Shown here piece after piece: positions 1 to 11,966 of a stretch of DNA of 64,000 nucleotides. How positions within the stretch are numbered: the stretch's first letter is position 1; each line of letters opens with the position of its first letter. The DNA is from Karalla daura (Eukaryota > Chordata > Actinopteri > Chaetodontiformes > Leiognathidae): the NCBI GenBank assembly GCA_029224185.1, contig CM055190.1, positions 762,171 to 826,170 on the forward strand, in the 5' to 3' direction. The translations under genes and the position numbers were made by a program. The notes below the pieces were generated by a model that was not told the DNA's origin, searched no databases, and saw nothing but the letters and a program-made list of their open reading frames with translations.

Positions 1-125
1 CACCTTCCTCACCTCGCCTCATCCCTCCTCACCCTGGACCACCTTCCTCACCTCGCCTCATCCCTCCTCACCCTGGACCACCTTCCTCACCTCGCCTCAC
101 CCCTCCTCACCCTGGACCACCTTCC
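1..125. repeat. 39 bp tandem repeat, cut by window edge
   Basis: A C/T-rich 39 bp unit beginning CACCTTCCTCACCTCGCC is repeated about 3.2 times with almost no divergence. The array begins before the window, so its full size is unknown. The following 126-810 holds ordinary A/T-rich intergenic sequence in which I see no gene. Confidence 0.9.
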
Positions 126-810
126 TGAAACTTGAATAACATTTCCTGAGGACTGGAGCTCTGCTCAGCCTCGCTTCACCTCTGTCACACTTTGATGATG
201 TCACTACAAGTTTTAAACATCCTCAGGTTAGGTCTGTACAGGGACTTCTGGGGATCTCCTGGATGTTTTCACATCTGAGGAGACCAGAAGTTTCTCTCTC
301 CACCTCCTCCTCCTGCTACGCCCCAGACTGTATGGTTACAGCTCAGGGCAGAGCACCACCTGCTGGATCTGCTGCCACTGCCCCCTGCTGAGAGGGGGTG
401 AAGATGAAACAGTCTCTTCTGGGTATGGATGGTGCATCTCTACGTTTTAGCTCATGACAAAGTAAAACACACTCCAGGAGCTCCTGTGTTTTGTATTCTG
501 ATGAAATCATGAAACCAGTGAAATTCCAGCCGTCCATGATTATGGATTTATCTTTACAGGAATATTTACGGTGCCCTGAACACATGCACTGCTACAGATA
601 GCCAGGAGGTCATTGATCAACATCTGTCCAAAAACAGACTTTTTGTTGTTGTTTATCTCTAGTTTAACACAGTAAATATAACAGAGTTCGAGGATTATGG
701 CAGTTTTCAAACTACAGTTTAGGACAAATCAGTGATCCGGATCTTTCCCACCAGATTCAGATCTTTTGAAAATGATGTGATCAGAGCGGGTCCCTCCCCA
801 TAACAGACTA

Positions 811-1803
811 TTAGAGCCACATTGAGAAAAAAAGTCACAAACTATGAGAATAAAGATGTAAATTAAGAGAATAAAGTCATAAATTCAGTGACAAAGTGGG
901 TGAGACTCACAATTTGTCCCCATCCAGCTCCTCATTATTTGAGTCAGCATGTTTGTTTGGTCAGCCAGTATTCTTTCCCATGCAGACACAGTCTATCCTG
1001 GTTTGGTTGAGTCTGCTTTGCATATTGAAGTTCAGATCATTTACACCATTTTCAAGTAAATGAAACACAGACAAGGATGCTTTCAGTTAAATATATTTAT
1101 TAGTTCAATGAAGTTAAAGGGAGGTTTCTGTTGAAATAAGTTTTAAGTTATGTACTCACCCACCTTCAGCTTTTATGTCCTGGATGACATCACACGTTAG
1201 GTCATCAGGTGATAGCAACTGTGGAGAGGAAGGAATATAGTGTGTGAATGGGAAATGTCAATGTGTGTGTGTCAGGATGGGTGAACTTTTCCATGTGTGA
1301 TCAGATGCAAGGTATTCAGCTTACCTGTTAGAGGAGGAGGGGAGGGTGACCCCTGGTGCTTGGGTGAGTCCAGGGGGAGTCAGTGCTTAGGCAGGCAGCA
1401 TGCAGGGAGGTGGGAGGAGAGAGTGGTGAGGGTGGTGCCAGAGAGCCTGGAGTCCAGGTGTGCAGAGGAGTGCACAATGCAGTGAGGCTGAGGTTTTATT
1501 CCTTTCAGTTCAGCTGCGTAAACCTTCCTTTGCCACGTTGTGTTGTTTTGTACGTTTTGTTGCACTGCATTTTTGGACTCTTGCTAAAATAAATGTATTT
1601 TTGAAAACTTGATACTTGTCTTCCTGTCTGCCTCCCAGAATCCGTCACTCTGGCCTAGCTCTCCACGACGTCTGAGAATAAAGTCGTAGATTTATGAGAT
1701 TAAAGTTGTAATATTATGAGAATACAGTCGTACTTAAGACGGAATCATTAATCTACAACTTTGTTCTCAAAGTTTGTGATTTTCTTTCCTAATGTGGACC
1801 TAA
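811..1803. mobile_element. DNA-transposon-like element with terminal inverted repeats
   Basis: The left end starts TTAGAGCCACATTGAG. The reverse complement of the right end starts TTAGGTCCACATTAGG. The two ends align without gaps over about 52 bp with about 10 mismatches, the signature of terminal inverted repeats. Just inside both ends are repeats of the type GAGAATAAAGTCGTA, a motif I associate with non-autonomous fish elements. I see no transposase reading frame in the 993 bp, so it is a non-autonomous or decayed copy. No clear target-site duplication is visible. The superfamily is not assigned. Confidence 0.55.
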
Positions 1804-2027
1804 CACTCCATTGTACATCCTAGATATTGACATTATTAAAAATGACCGACTCGTCTGTTCTCCTCCCTGTGTGTGTTGGAGTCGGTACTGTGTTCGTAGT
1901 AATATAAATATTGTAAATACAATAAAAACTGAAATGTTTCACCTGACCAGGTTCCTTCAGAGATCAAAGTGTTTCTCATAATTCATCATTTTTATGACGA
2001 TTGGTTTTACAGAAACTGCAGGATGGA

Positions 2028-2074
<47 letters not shown>

Positions 2075-2121
2075 GTGAGTGTGTCATTGAGCCAGGTGGA
2101 GCAGACGGCAGTGGTCCATGT

Positions 2122-2157
<36 letters not shown>

Positions 2158-3610
2158 TGTGTGTGTTATGTAAGAGTGTAGCGTCTATAAATAGAGACGC
2201 AGCCGCAGTAAACACACGTCTGACATGAGATTTCACAGGATCCAAAATGAGGGTTCAGAGACTGGAGCGACATCGTCCCACGTCTCACTCTGTGATGGAG
2301 GCTGCAGAGAGCTTTCCATCCAGAGTCAGTGGCTTATATACTTTCATGCCAATACTTTGCTGTGTGTACATCACTGTTCTGTTGTGTGTGTGTTGACTGG
2401 AGAACATGTTTTTATTGAATGCTCTTAATTTCCACATGTTAATACATATGAAAGAGATAAAGACACAGGAGAGTGGAGCTAGCTGTTTTTATTGTGAGAG
2501 GATGAGGGTCGTCGATGTTGGGAACGCTCGGTTACGACACAAAGGTCGATCATCTTCAACAACGCGGAACCTGTTGGATCAAACGTCACCTCAAACACCT
2601 AAAAAACCCGAGGAGAAACAGCTGGACCTGGATCCTGTTACTGCGCAAAATTCCAGAATTGAATTGAGAATTTTCCCAAATTCCAATTTATTTCTAATTG
2701 AATTGAAATTAAGATTGAAAACAGGAAGTAGCAAAGTAAATCAAAGTGGAATTGAAGGAAGTCGAATTTAAATTCCATGAAATTCCAATTGATCATGGTG
2801 GTGTCCATCATCATGTCTATTCCATACGTGACTGTTTGACCAGCACATTATATTTTCATTTACAAATGTTTTCCATGGAGAATTAAGAGTAGGCGTCATC
2901 CATAAAACAGCTCATTTGATTTGATGTATTAGTACTTTCAGATGATAGAAATGGTGGGAAAATACTTAACTTCACAGCAATAAAAAGTTCACAAATGATT
3001 CAAAATGGAGGAAATTTGTGTTTAGTTGTATGTTTGTAAAATGCTTTTTAGTATTTAAGCCAAAACCTTTGTTAATTTTGGTTTAGAAGGAACTTCTCTA
3101 AATTGCATTGCATTGAATTCCACTTCCTGTTATTAAATTCTACTTTGTGTGGGGGGCGGGGCTAATTCCATTCAAATTCCAGTTCTTCAAATGAGTGAAT
3201 ACTGAGGAAGCTCCATGGAGACCATGTGTAATCCAGCCTCAACAGTCTGGGGAGGTTCAATCTTTGTCAGTTGTCAGTTTTCAATATAACCTTCTGTAAA
3301 GTTCACCTAGGGGTGAAGCTATGAGCTAACGAGCTAACAAGCTAACAACATGAGCTGGATGTGTAAACAGGGAATCTACACTCTGCTGCTGTTCATGGAG
3401 GAAGAGGATGTCCATTACGTAGAAGGTCAACAGTGACACTGAAACTTTATGAATGACATTCATGGCGACCAGATTATTTATGTGCGTGCGTGCGTGTGTG
3501 TGTGTGTGTCCTGACTCCAGGAGGGCCTGAGACACTGTGGATGTGTCTCACACACACATACACATCAATACCAACACACACATGCAGACAACACACATAC
3601 ACACATTAAT
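1804..3610. other. Intergenic stretch, no gene seen
   Basis: It contains a (CA)n tract near 2028-2072 and a (GT)n tract near 2124-2166. They flank a short CTATAAATAG motif (2185-2194) that sits inside a 6 bp inverted repeat (GCGTCT/AGACGC). The remainder is A/T-rich with self-similar GAATT/AATTCC runs near 2650-2790 and 3110-3190. No open frame resembles a known protein. Confidence 0.6.
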
Positions 3611-3612
3611 AC

Positions 3613-3613
3613 C

Positions 3614-3672
<59 letters not shown>
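3613..3672. repeat. (CA)n microsatellite
   Basis: About 30 uninterrupted CA units, preceded by shorter, interrupted CA runs from 3548. Confidence 0.95.
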
Positions 3673-3674
<2 letters not shown>

Positions 3675-3757
3675 TTCAGTTTGTTTGTTCCCAGCCAGCA
3701 GGATCAGGACTCCTGAGTGCAGACTGGTAAAACGCAACACAGTCTGTTACAACTGAG

Positions 3758-3761
<4 letters not shown>

Positions 3762-3829
<68 letters not shown>
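3762..3829. repeat. (GT)34 microsatellite next to mir-129
   Basis: About 34 uninterrupted GT units. On the strand that carries mir-129 this reads (CA)n and lies about 45-110 bases 3' of the hairpin, so it would be part of the primary transcript. Confidence 0.95.
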
Positions 3830-3832
<3 letters not shown>

Positions 3833-3837
3833 CGTGG

Positions 3838-3858
3838 CAGCAGCAGCAGCAGCAGCAG
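3838..3858. repeat. (CAG)7 trinucleotide run
   Basis: Seven CAG units on the plus strand. On the mir-129 strand this is (CTG)7, beginning about 16 bases past the 3' base of the precursor stem. Confidence 0.95.
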
Positions 3859-3873
3859 CGTGGTCCTCGTCCT

Positions 3874-3947
3874 CCACCAATGCTTTTTGGGGTAAGGGCT
3901 TCCACACTCATGACTGCACAGCAAGCCCAGACCGCAAAAAGAATGGT
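3874..3947 (-). ncRNA. mir129: microRNA precursor mir-129 (mir-129-2 type)
   Basis: On the minus strand, 3941-3921 reads as the complete 21-base miR-129-5p (starting CTTTTTGCGGTCTG). Positions 3901-3880 read as the complete 22-base miR-129-3p (starting AAGCCCTTACCCC, ending AGCAT). The AGCAT end, rather than AGTAT, is the mir-129-2 version. The arms are separated by a 19-base loop, and the outer bases CACCA and TGGTG also pair, giving a proper stem. miR-129 is a brain-enriched vertebrate microRNA. Human MIR129-2 lies close to TTC17, which fits the gene to the right. The promoter is not identified. The CpG-rich stretch at about 4.8-5.2 kb lies upstream on this strand and is a reasonable candidate, by inference only. 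Confidence 0.95.
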
Positions 3948-4087
3948 GACGGACACAGAGCTACTAGATCCTAGATCCACAGGCACATAGATCAGCCCCT
4001 GTCCCATAAGCCTCCTCCTCCAATTCATCATCCTCCTCTTCCTAAGAGATGCAGACAGAACACCTGTTGCATGACAGAACGACAGCT

Positions 4088-4318
4088 GTAAGAAGCTTGT
4101 GAAGCTGCTGAAGCTCCTGCAGCTTCAGCAGCTCCAGAAGCTGCAGGAGCTCCAGAAGCTTCAGCAGCTCCAGAAGCTTCAGAAGCTGCAGGAGCTTTAG
4201 AAGCTCCAGAAGCTCCAGAAGCTTCAGAAGCTGCAGGAGCTCCAGAAGGTCCAGAAGCTCCAGAAGCTTCAGAAGCTGCAGGAGCTACAGGAGCTGCAGG
4301 AGCTGCAGAAGCTTCTAC
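4088..4318. repeat. Imperfect AGCTTCAG/AGCTCCAG tandem array
   Basis: A purine-pyrimidine alternating array built from GAAGCT(G/T/C)CAG and GAGCTCCA blocks. Because AGCT is self-complementary, the array is rich in short palindromes and reads nearly the same on both strands. It lies about 140 bases upstream of mir-129 in the direction of mir-129 transcription. Confidence 0.85.
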
Positions 4319-4433
4319 TTGTTTCCGATTGGCTGTGATCGGTGCATATCAGCCTCCCGTGATGGACAAAGAAAAGAGGAGGAGACACCTTACTACACGT
4401 TTATCCTGCAGGTCAGTGCCACCATGGACACAG

Positions 4434-4434
4434 G

Positions 4435-4465
<31 letters not shown>

Positions 4466-4751
4466 CACACGCCAGTCACGTCTTCTGTTCCATGGACATC
4501 AAGGGTTCATCGGTCTCCAGTTGGACAGTCCGGACTTTAATGAGCGCGTCTCACAGTCACGACACACACACACACACACACATGCACCCCCCCCACACAC
4601 ACACACACACCCACACACACCCATCTGTCTCGCGCACAGGAGCCAGACGCCACTGACGCAGCCCGCGTCTTACTCACTTTTTTTGCAGTCACGACTCCAT
4701 CCAGACTACACACGCACACACACACACACACGCACACACGCTCTCTCTCTC

Positions 4752-4800
<49 letters not shown>
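4434..4800. repeat. Cluster of interrupted (CA)n tracts
   Basis: Several (CA)n runs separated by short unique pieces, including a (CT)n stretch at 4740-4752. Open frames here are only Thr-His dipeptide readings of the repeat. Confidence 0.9.
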
Positions 4801-4801
<1 letters not shown>

Positions 4802-5240
4802 AGCCCCGGTGCTGAAGCATCCGCTGCACAAAGCGAAGCGCGCGGCTCCATCACATCACACGGACACGCGCTCCATGTCCGCGTGAGCAGGAGGCGATGG
4901 GGAAGAAGAAGAGAGGAGGAAGAGAGGAGGAGGTCAGTACTCACCGATCCTAGTAGAGCTGCTCCTCCTGTCTATGTTCCTCATCCTGCTCCTCCTCTTC
5001 CCCCTCTTCCTCCTCCTGCTCCTCCTCTGTGGTAAGTCACCGTCCAGGTGTGAGAGGATAAGCCCGGCGCTGCGTCCCGCATCCCGCCCTGGATGCTGGA
5101 TGGATGCTGGATGGATGCTGGATGGATGTTGTGGATGCTGTTGTGTGTGGATGCTGTGTGGATGTTGAGCCTTTTATAGCAGTGATGTCCTCCGTCTATT
5201 TCTGGAGCACGCGCCAGCCCCGGCTGCTATTTTTAGCTCT
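4801..5240. promoter_or_regulatory. CpG-rich block, possible promoter
   Basis: CpG dinucleotides are frequent (GCGAAGCGCGCGG near 4832, ACGCGC near 4866, CACGCGCCAGCCCCGG near 5209), in contrast to the surrounding repeats. It also holds a short TGGATGC tandem (5089-5165) and a CTATTTTTAG motif (5227-5236). It could be a promoter for the mir-129 transcript on the minus strand or for an unrecognised plus-strand transcript. No downstream exon supports the latter. Confidence 0.3.
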
Positions 5241-5340
5241 CACGATAAAAAAAAAAAAAAAGAAAGAAAGAAAGAAAAGGAGCTGGCGGAGCTTCCTTGG
5301 AGGAATTTCGAGCGTGCAGCGTTGGAGAAAAGATGTGAGC

Positions 5341-5444
5341 CCCCCCCCCCCCCCCCCCCCGCCCCCCGAAGTTCTTCAGGCAGAGGACTCCTGATTTAGA
5401 CTGATGCTTCACACTGAGGCTCGACTGAGACTCCGGGCATAATA

Positions 5445-5486
<42 letters not shown>

Positions 5487-5487
5487 G
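5341..5487. repeat. Poly-C run and (AAT)n microsatellite
   Basis: A run of about 20 C at 5341-5360, then (AAT)n from about 5441 to 5487. From 5490 to 6250 I see only non-coding sequence, including one copy of the GTTCAGGTACCA dispersed motif near 5838-5850 (minus strand). Confidence 0.9.
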
Positions 5488-6258
5488 TAACACAGAAGAG
5501 TGTCCAGGGATCAAACTGCTGAGCTGTTGCTACGCAGTGTAAACATGGAGTATTGTGGCGTTTTAAAATGAAATCTGTATAAATGTTAAATGTCACAGTA
5601 AAGAGCAGACCCACCTCTAGGTTATGACACACACACAACTCAGAAAGGACAGTCTGGTCCTCATCAGGTTTGGGGGTTAACGGTTCTAAGTGGCGTCGTT
5701 AACCTGCTGTTAATAACGTCAGTGATGAACATTGAATGAACATTTTTTAATCTGGTGGAAAAGATCCAGATCACTGATTTATCACTGACTGCAGTTTTTA
5801 AAAAACTGCCCTAATCGTGTAGTTCTCCGATTTCTGATGGTACCTGAACACACCTCGAGTGTCTGTACGTCTGTCTCCATCTGTCTTCAGGCCTAAAGTT
5901 TTATTTACAACATTAAAGTAACAACAACAACCGAGAGTCTGCTTCTGGACAGATGTTGAACCAGGGCTGATGTTTGACCTCCTTCCAGATCTGTGGTTGT
6001 TTGGATCAGGTCCAAACAACAAGACACGGAGGAAAAGAAATTACGATTCACCGTTACAGGATAAAAGTGTGTAAGTAGCTGAGAGATGATGCGGGGACGG
6101 TCCCTGTCACCATGGCTGCTGCTGGGGCTCGGCCCTGGCTCCTCCACTGATCAGCTGGTCACTGGTTCCATCCCAGTGTCCTCGGTCACACTGAACCACT
6201 GGACGAGGTCAACCAGTGAATGTGACCAGTGGCCTGGTCTGTGGAGAGCTCTGAGCGG

Positions 6259-9205
6259 TCAGACTAGAGAGGCTAGACTAGAGAGGCTAGACTAGAGAGA
6301 CTAGACTAGACAGGCTAGACTAGAGAAGGCTAGACTAGAGAGGCTAGACTAGAGAAGGCTAGACTAGAGAGACTAGACTAGAGAAGGCTAGACTAGAGAG
6401 GCTAGACTAGAGAAGGCTAGACTAGAGAGACTAGACTAGACAGGCTAGACTAGAGAAGGCTAGACTAGAGAGGCTAGACTAGAGAGGCTAGACTAGAGAG
6501 ACTAGACTAGACAGGCTAGACTAGAGAAGGCTAGACTAGAGAGGCTAGACTAGAGAGGCTAGACTAGAGAGACTAGACTAGAGAGACCAGACTAGAGAGA
6601 CTAGACTAGAGAGGCTAGACTAGAGAGACTAGACTAGAGAGGCCAGACTAGAGAGACTAGACTAGAGAGGCTAGACTAGAGAAGGCTAGACTAGAGAGGC
6701 TAGACTAGAGAGACTAGACTAGAGAGACTAGACTAGAGAGGCTAGACTAGAGAGACCAGACTAGAGAGGCTAGACTAGAGAGACTAGACTAGAGAGGCCA
6801 GACTAGAGAGACTAGACTAGAGAGGCTAGACTAGAGAAGGCTAGACTAGAGAGGCTAGACTTGAGAAGGCTAGACTAGAGAAGGCTAGACTAGAGAGGCT
6901 AGACTAGAGAAGGCTAGACTAGAGAGACTAGACTAGACAGGCTAGACTAGAGAAGGCTAGACTAGAGAGGCTAGACTAGAGAGGCTAGACTAGAGAGACT
7001 AGACTAGACAGGCTAGACTAGAGAAGGCTAGACTAGAGAGGCTAGACTAGAGAGGCTAGACTAGAGAGACTAGACTAGAGAGACCAGACTAGAGAGACTA
7101 GACTAGAGAGGCTAGACTAGAGAGACTAGACTAGAGAGGCCAGACTAGAGAGACTAGACTAGAGAGGCTAGACTAGAGAAGGCTAGACTAGAGAGGCTAG
7201 ACTAGAGAAGGCTAGACTAGAGAAGGCTAGACTAGAGAGGCTAGACTAGAGAAGGCTAGACTAGAGAGACTAGACTAGACAGGCTAGACTAGAGAAGGCT
7301 AGACTAGAGAGGCTAGACTAGAGAGGCTAGACTAGAGAAGGCTAGACTAGAGAGACTAGACTAGACAGGCTAGACTAGAGAAGGCTAGACTAGAGAGGCT
7401 AGACTAGAGAGGCTAGACTAGAGAGACTAGACTAGACAGGCTAGACTAGAGAAGGCTAGACTAGAGAGGCTAGACTAGAGAGGCTAGACTAGAGAGACTA
7501 GACTAGAGAGACCAGACTAGAGAGACTAGACTAGAGAGGCTAGACTAGAGAGACTAGACTAGAGAGGCCAGACTAGAGAGACTAGACTAGAGAGGCTAGA
7601 CTAGAGAAGGCTAGACTAGAGAGGCTAGACTAGAGAAGGCTAGACTAGAGAAGGCTAGACTAGAGAGGCTAGACTAGAGAAGGCTAGACTAGAGAGACTA
7701 GACTAGACAGGCTAGACTAGAGAAGGCTAGACTAGAGAGGCTAGACTAGAGAGGCTAGACTAGAGAGACTAGACTAGACAGGCTAGACTAGAGAAGGCTA
7801 GACTAGAGAGGCTAGACTAGAGAGGCTAGACTAGAGAGACTAGACTAGAGAGACCAGACTAGAGAGACTAGACTAGAGAGGCTAGACTAGAGAGACTAGA
7901 CTAGAGAGGCCAGACTAGAGAGACTAGACTAGAGAGGCTAGACTAGAGAAGGCTAGACTAGAGAGGCTAGACTAGAGAAGGCTAGACTAGAGAAGGCTAG
8001 ACTAGAGAGGCTAGACTAGAGAAGGCTAGACTAGAGAGACTAGACTAGACAGGCTAGACTAGAGAAGGCTAGACTAGACAGGCTAGGCTAGAGAAGGCTA
8101 GACTAGAGAGGCTAGACTAGAGAAGGCTAGACTAGAGAAGGCTAGACTAGAGAGACTAGACTAGAGAGACTAGACTAGAGAGACTAGACTAGAGAGACTA
8201 GACTCGAGAGGCTAGACTAGAGAGACCCGACTAGAGAGGCTAGACTAGAGAGTCTAGACTAGAGAGGCCAGACTAGAGAGACTAGACTAGAGAGGCTAGA
8301 CTAGAGAAGGCTAGACTAGAGAGGCTAGACTAGAGAAGGCTAGACTAGAGAAGGCTAGACTAGAGAGGCTAGACTAGAGAAGGCTAGACTAGAGAGACTA
8401 GACTAGAGAGGCCAGACTAGAGAGTCTAGACTAGAGAGGCTAGACTAGAGAGACCAGACTAGAGAGACTAGACTAGAGAGGCCAGACTAGAGAGACCAGA
8501 CTAGAGAGGCTAGACTAGAGAGGCTAGACTAGAGAGGCTAGACTAGAGAGACCAGACTAGAGAGGCTAGACTAGAGAGACTAGACTAGAGAGGCTAGACT
8601 AGAGAGGCTAGACTAGAGAGACTAGACTAGAGAGGCTAGAATAGAGAGGCTAGACTAGAGAGACCAGACTAGAGAGGCTAGACTAGAGAGACCAGACTAG
8701 AGAGGCTAGACTAGAGAGACCAGACTAGAGAGACTAGACTAGAGAGACTAGACTAGAGAGGCTAGACTAGAGAGACCAGACTAGAGAGGCCAGACTAGAG
8801 AGGCCAGACTAGAGAGGCTAGACTAGAGAGACCAGACTAGAGAGACTAGACTAGAGAGACCAGACTAGAGAGACTAGACTAGAGAGACCAGACTAGAGAG
8901 GCTAGACTAGAGAGGCCAGACTAGAGAGACCAGACTAGAGAGGCTAGACTAGAGAGACCAGACTAGAGAGGCTAGACTAGAGAGACCAGACTAGAGAGAC
9001 TAGACTAGAGAGACTAGACTAGAGAGGCTAGACTAGAGAGACCAGACTAGAGAGGCCAGACTAGAGAGGCTAGACTAGAGAGGCTAGACTAGAGAGACCA
9101 GACTAGAGAGACTAGACTAGAGAGACCAGACTAGAGAGACTAGACTAGAGAGACCAGACTAGAGAGACTAGACTAGAGAGACCAGACTAGAGAGGCTAGA
9201 CCAGA
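6259..9205. repeat. 2.9 kb GGCTAGACTAGAGA minisatellite with higher-order structure
   Basis: The base unit is 14-15 bp, (G)GCTAGACTAGAGA, with variants ACTAGAC, ACAGGCTAG, AGACCAGAC and GGCCAGAC. The GGCC variant recurs at 6641, 6796, 7138, 7564, 7908 and 8266. The last intervals (342, 426, 344, 358) and near-identical unit order between them show a higher-order repeat of about 344 bp. From about 8400 the order becomes simpler, mostly alternating CCAGAC and CTAGAC units. Frequent TAG triplets in every frame on both strands exclude coding. Confidence 0.95.
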
Positions 9206-9355
9206 ACAAGACCAGACTAGGACTAGCGGCATCACACGTTTTGACTGAGTGAACTGAGGCATGCTGGGGACACAGAGGACATGTCAGCTGCAGTTCTGTC
9301 CCCAGCTTTTCTTTGTTTTTTCCTATTGACCAACTTAATTAATACAGACAATGAG

Positions 9356-9356
<1 letters not shown>

Positions 9357-9436
<80 letters not shown>
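9357..9436. repeat. (TA)n microsatellite
   Basis: About 40 TA units, self-complementary and able to form a cruciform. A second mixed (GT)/(AT) tract follows at 9590-9660. Confidence 0.95.
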
Positions 9437-9437
<1 letters not shown>

Positions 9438-11168
9438 TGTGTATATATATATATAATATGTTGAATGAGAGTATCATCACTGTCTGGTGGAAACCTCTTA
9501 GCTCCACTTTTGGTCTTTGTTGTTTTTTGCTCAGTCCCTAAGTGGTCTGTAAAATGTATATATTTTGTAAACCAATTAAATGTATCAGCAGTATGTATGT
9601 GTGTGTGAGTGTGTGTGTGTGTGTGTGTGTGCATATATATATATGTGTATGTATATATGAGTGTGTTCTGTTGGACGGTCAGATGACTGAGGGCCCCTCT
9701 CTGTGCTTTCCTTCTTATTGACATCTCTGGCTGCAGCTGTCCCCCACGTCCTGGACCACAGAGCGTCTCTTCCAGGCTCCGGGCTCCTTTCATGTCTGAG
9801 GAAGCTCGGTGTGCTTACGTAACGTGTTGCAGCAGCAGCAGCATCCATTCATGTTTCTATATTCAGCCTCCAGGATCCAGATTTAGCCCCACGCTGCTGC
9901 CAGCTGCAACAACAAATCACAACGTGGATTCAGCGTCATCGGCACACGCTGAACTCCAGCCGGTTCATCCAGAAACTTCCAGACTTCCTCCCGCTCCTCC
10001 ACCTGGAGCGCCATCCGTTCATCTGTTCACCCATCACACACTCAAGGGGCAACAACTGTTGAACTCATCCCTCTGTCAAATTAAAAAAAAAAGAAATTAC
10101 ATCAAAAATCCTCAGATCTCAGCTTCTAAAATGTTTTTTTCTCATGTGTATAAATATTTACACCATGTACCATTTCTGTTTTTCAGTTTTCATTTCCTTG
10201 TTTTACTGTTATTATTATTCTGTTTCGTTATTCTTATTCTATTCTCTCATGTGCTTATTGCTGCGTGACTCCAAACATCATTTCAGTTTCTAATTTTGCA
10301 AATTTTTTTTAACCAAATTCAGATTTTCTGATTTCTTTGGTGCTGTGTTTTAGTGTTGGTCATCCACACAGAAGCAGACCTGATCCTGACCTTCGTGAAA
10401 CAGACATGAACTATTCTGACTGTTGTTTTATGGAGCAAACAGCTGATCGATCCAGGGAGGAGGTGAGGGACAGATTCACCAGATACAAGAAGAATTACTA
10501 AGACTCGGTTACCTCCAAACACTGATATGTGCTTTGTTTTGGGAACATATCGTTTTCTGTAGTCGCAATAGTTCTTTTTCTCAGCTTGCATTGTGTCGAT
10601 TCCTTTTTTGCCCCGGAATCTGAATATTAAGATTTACTTATTTCTATATCTGATATATGAAATAATCTCTGGGAAGAAGAGTGGGGAGCAGATGTTTTCC
10701 AGGACATCATCTTTCCAGAGTTTTCCAGGACTGGATGATAACGAGATACTTTCCCCTCATAACAACCTCCAAAATCAGACTGTAACCACGCTGACGGTTC
10801 AGTGACAGACTCGTCTGCCTCAGAGTGAATACTACCACTCTGAAAACACTCAATGGGGGCTGAGCCTCTCTCTCTCACACACACACTGCCATTGAGTGTT
10901 TGAGAGAGTGTGTGTGTGTGTGTGTGTGTGTGTGGCGTACGGCCTCACATGCGTGTTACATAACAGAGCTGCAGCTCCTGACAGATCCGTGCTCGCTCTG
11001 CAGCATACGAGCTATTTATAGCCCGCTCCCAGCACGGACACCACCACAAATACTCTGCTCTCAATTATTCATTCAGAAGCATCCAGGAGCATCCTGGCTG
11101 ACCTGCAGCCCTCAGTCCTGCATGGAGACTGCAGAGCTGCCCTCTCATCTGTCTGTCTGTCTGTCCGT

Positions 11169-11204
<36 letters not shown>

Positions 11205-11332
11205 GGGAGTGTGTGCACACACTCCAGCAGCTCCGCAGCTCCTTGTTCCCTCACAGGAGGCTAAAAATAGCAGCTGCTCCCAGGCCCAGCAGCCACTTTT
11301 GGTTCTTGGAGGAGAAAAAAGAAAGGCAGAGA

Positions 11333-11363
<31 letters not shown>

Positions 11364-11699
11364 ACAATGTTTTGTCTGAATGGACAAACTGTTCCATCTT
11401 TGTCGGGGGGTGGGGGTGAACTTAAGTGTTTTATTTGTTGCTGAAAGAGAATTTTTTTGTTTTGCAGCAATAAATATGACGTGTTTGTTCCAACACAGGA
11501 GAAGAAGAAACAAAAAGATGAAAGTGATGTGTTGACTGAGGAGGTGTGTGATTGACAGCTGTCACAGACGTGGATGCTATGGAGCGTTTGCGTCCGGGAG
11601 ACGAGGACGGAGCTCCTCTGAGGAAGCTCGACTGGGTTCAGGAACCTGAGGAGAACCTGAAACAGAGGCAACCTGCAGCTGGTTCTGAGCAGGGACCGA

Positions 11700-11934
11700 T
11701 GCCGGGCTCCGTTTGTACCCAGAAGCCGGAAGAAGTTGGAAGTTTTAACTGGCGCCTCCACCCCCACGAGGTTTGGATTTCCAACTGGGAAAGTCAGAGA
11801 ATCCTCACCAACCCGGCCTGACAATAAAAGATGGCCGCCCAAGTGTAAACAGTCGAAGCTGCTGTAATATACTGTTTATTAGCCCTTCTGACTAGTCTTT
11901 GACACGCTAAATGTACATATATATATATGTATAT

Positions 11935-11966
<32 letters not shown>

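Noticed and set aside
3717..4031. Open frames of Cys-Val or Thr-His dipeptides around 3.7-4.0 kb and at every CA array
   Set aside because: Translations of (CA)n/(GT)n microsatellites; no gene content.
4974..5033. Plus-strand ATG followed by a very hydrophobic stretch (MFLILLLLFPLFLLLLLLCG) and a GGTAAGT donor, looking like a signal-peptide exon
   Set aside because: It is a reading of CTC/CTT-rich low-complexity DNA, and I find no following exon on the plus strand before ttc17. It could still be real, but the support is too thin.
9792..10268. 158-residue plus-strand frame
   Set aside because: No similarity I recognise; composition turns to T-rich non-coding sequence in its second half, and there is no splice or promoter support.
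11552..11821. 89-residue plus-strand frame (MTAVTDVDAMERLRPG)
   Set aside because: Its right half lies in a dispersed repeat that has a decayed copy at 63.2 kb with no open frame.
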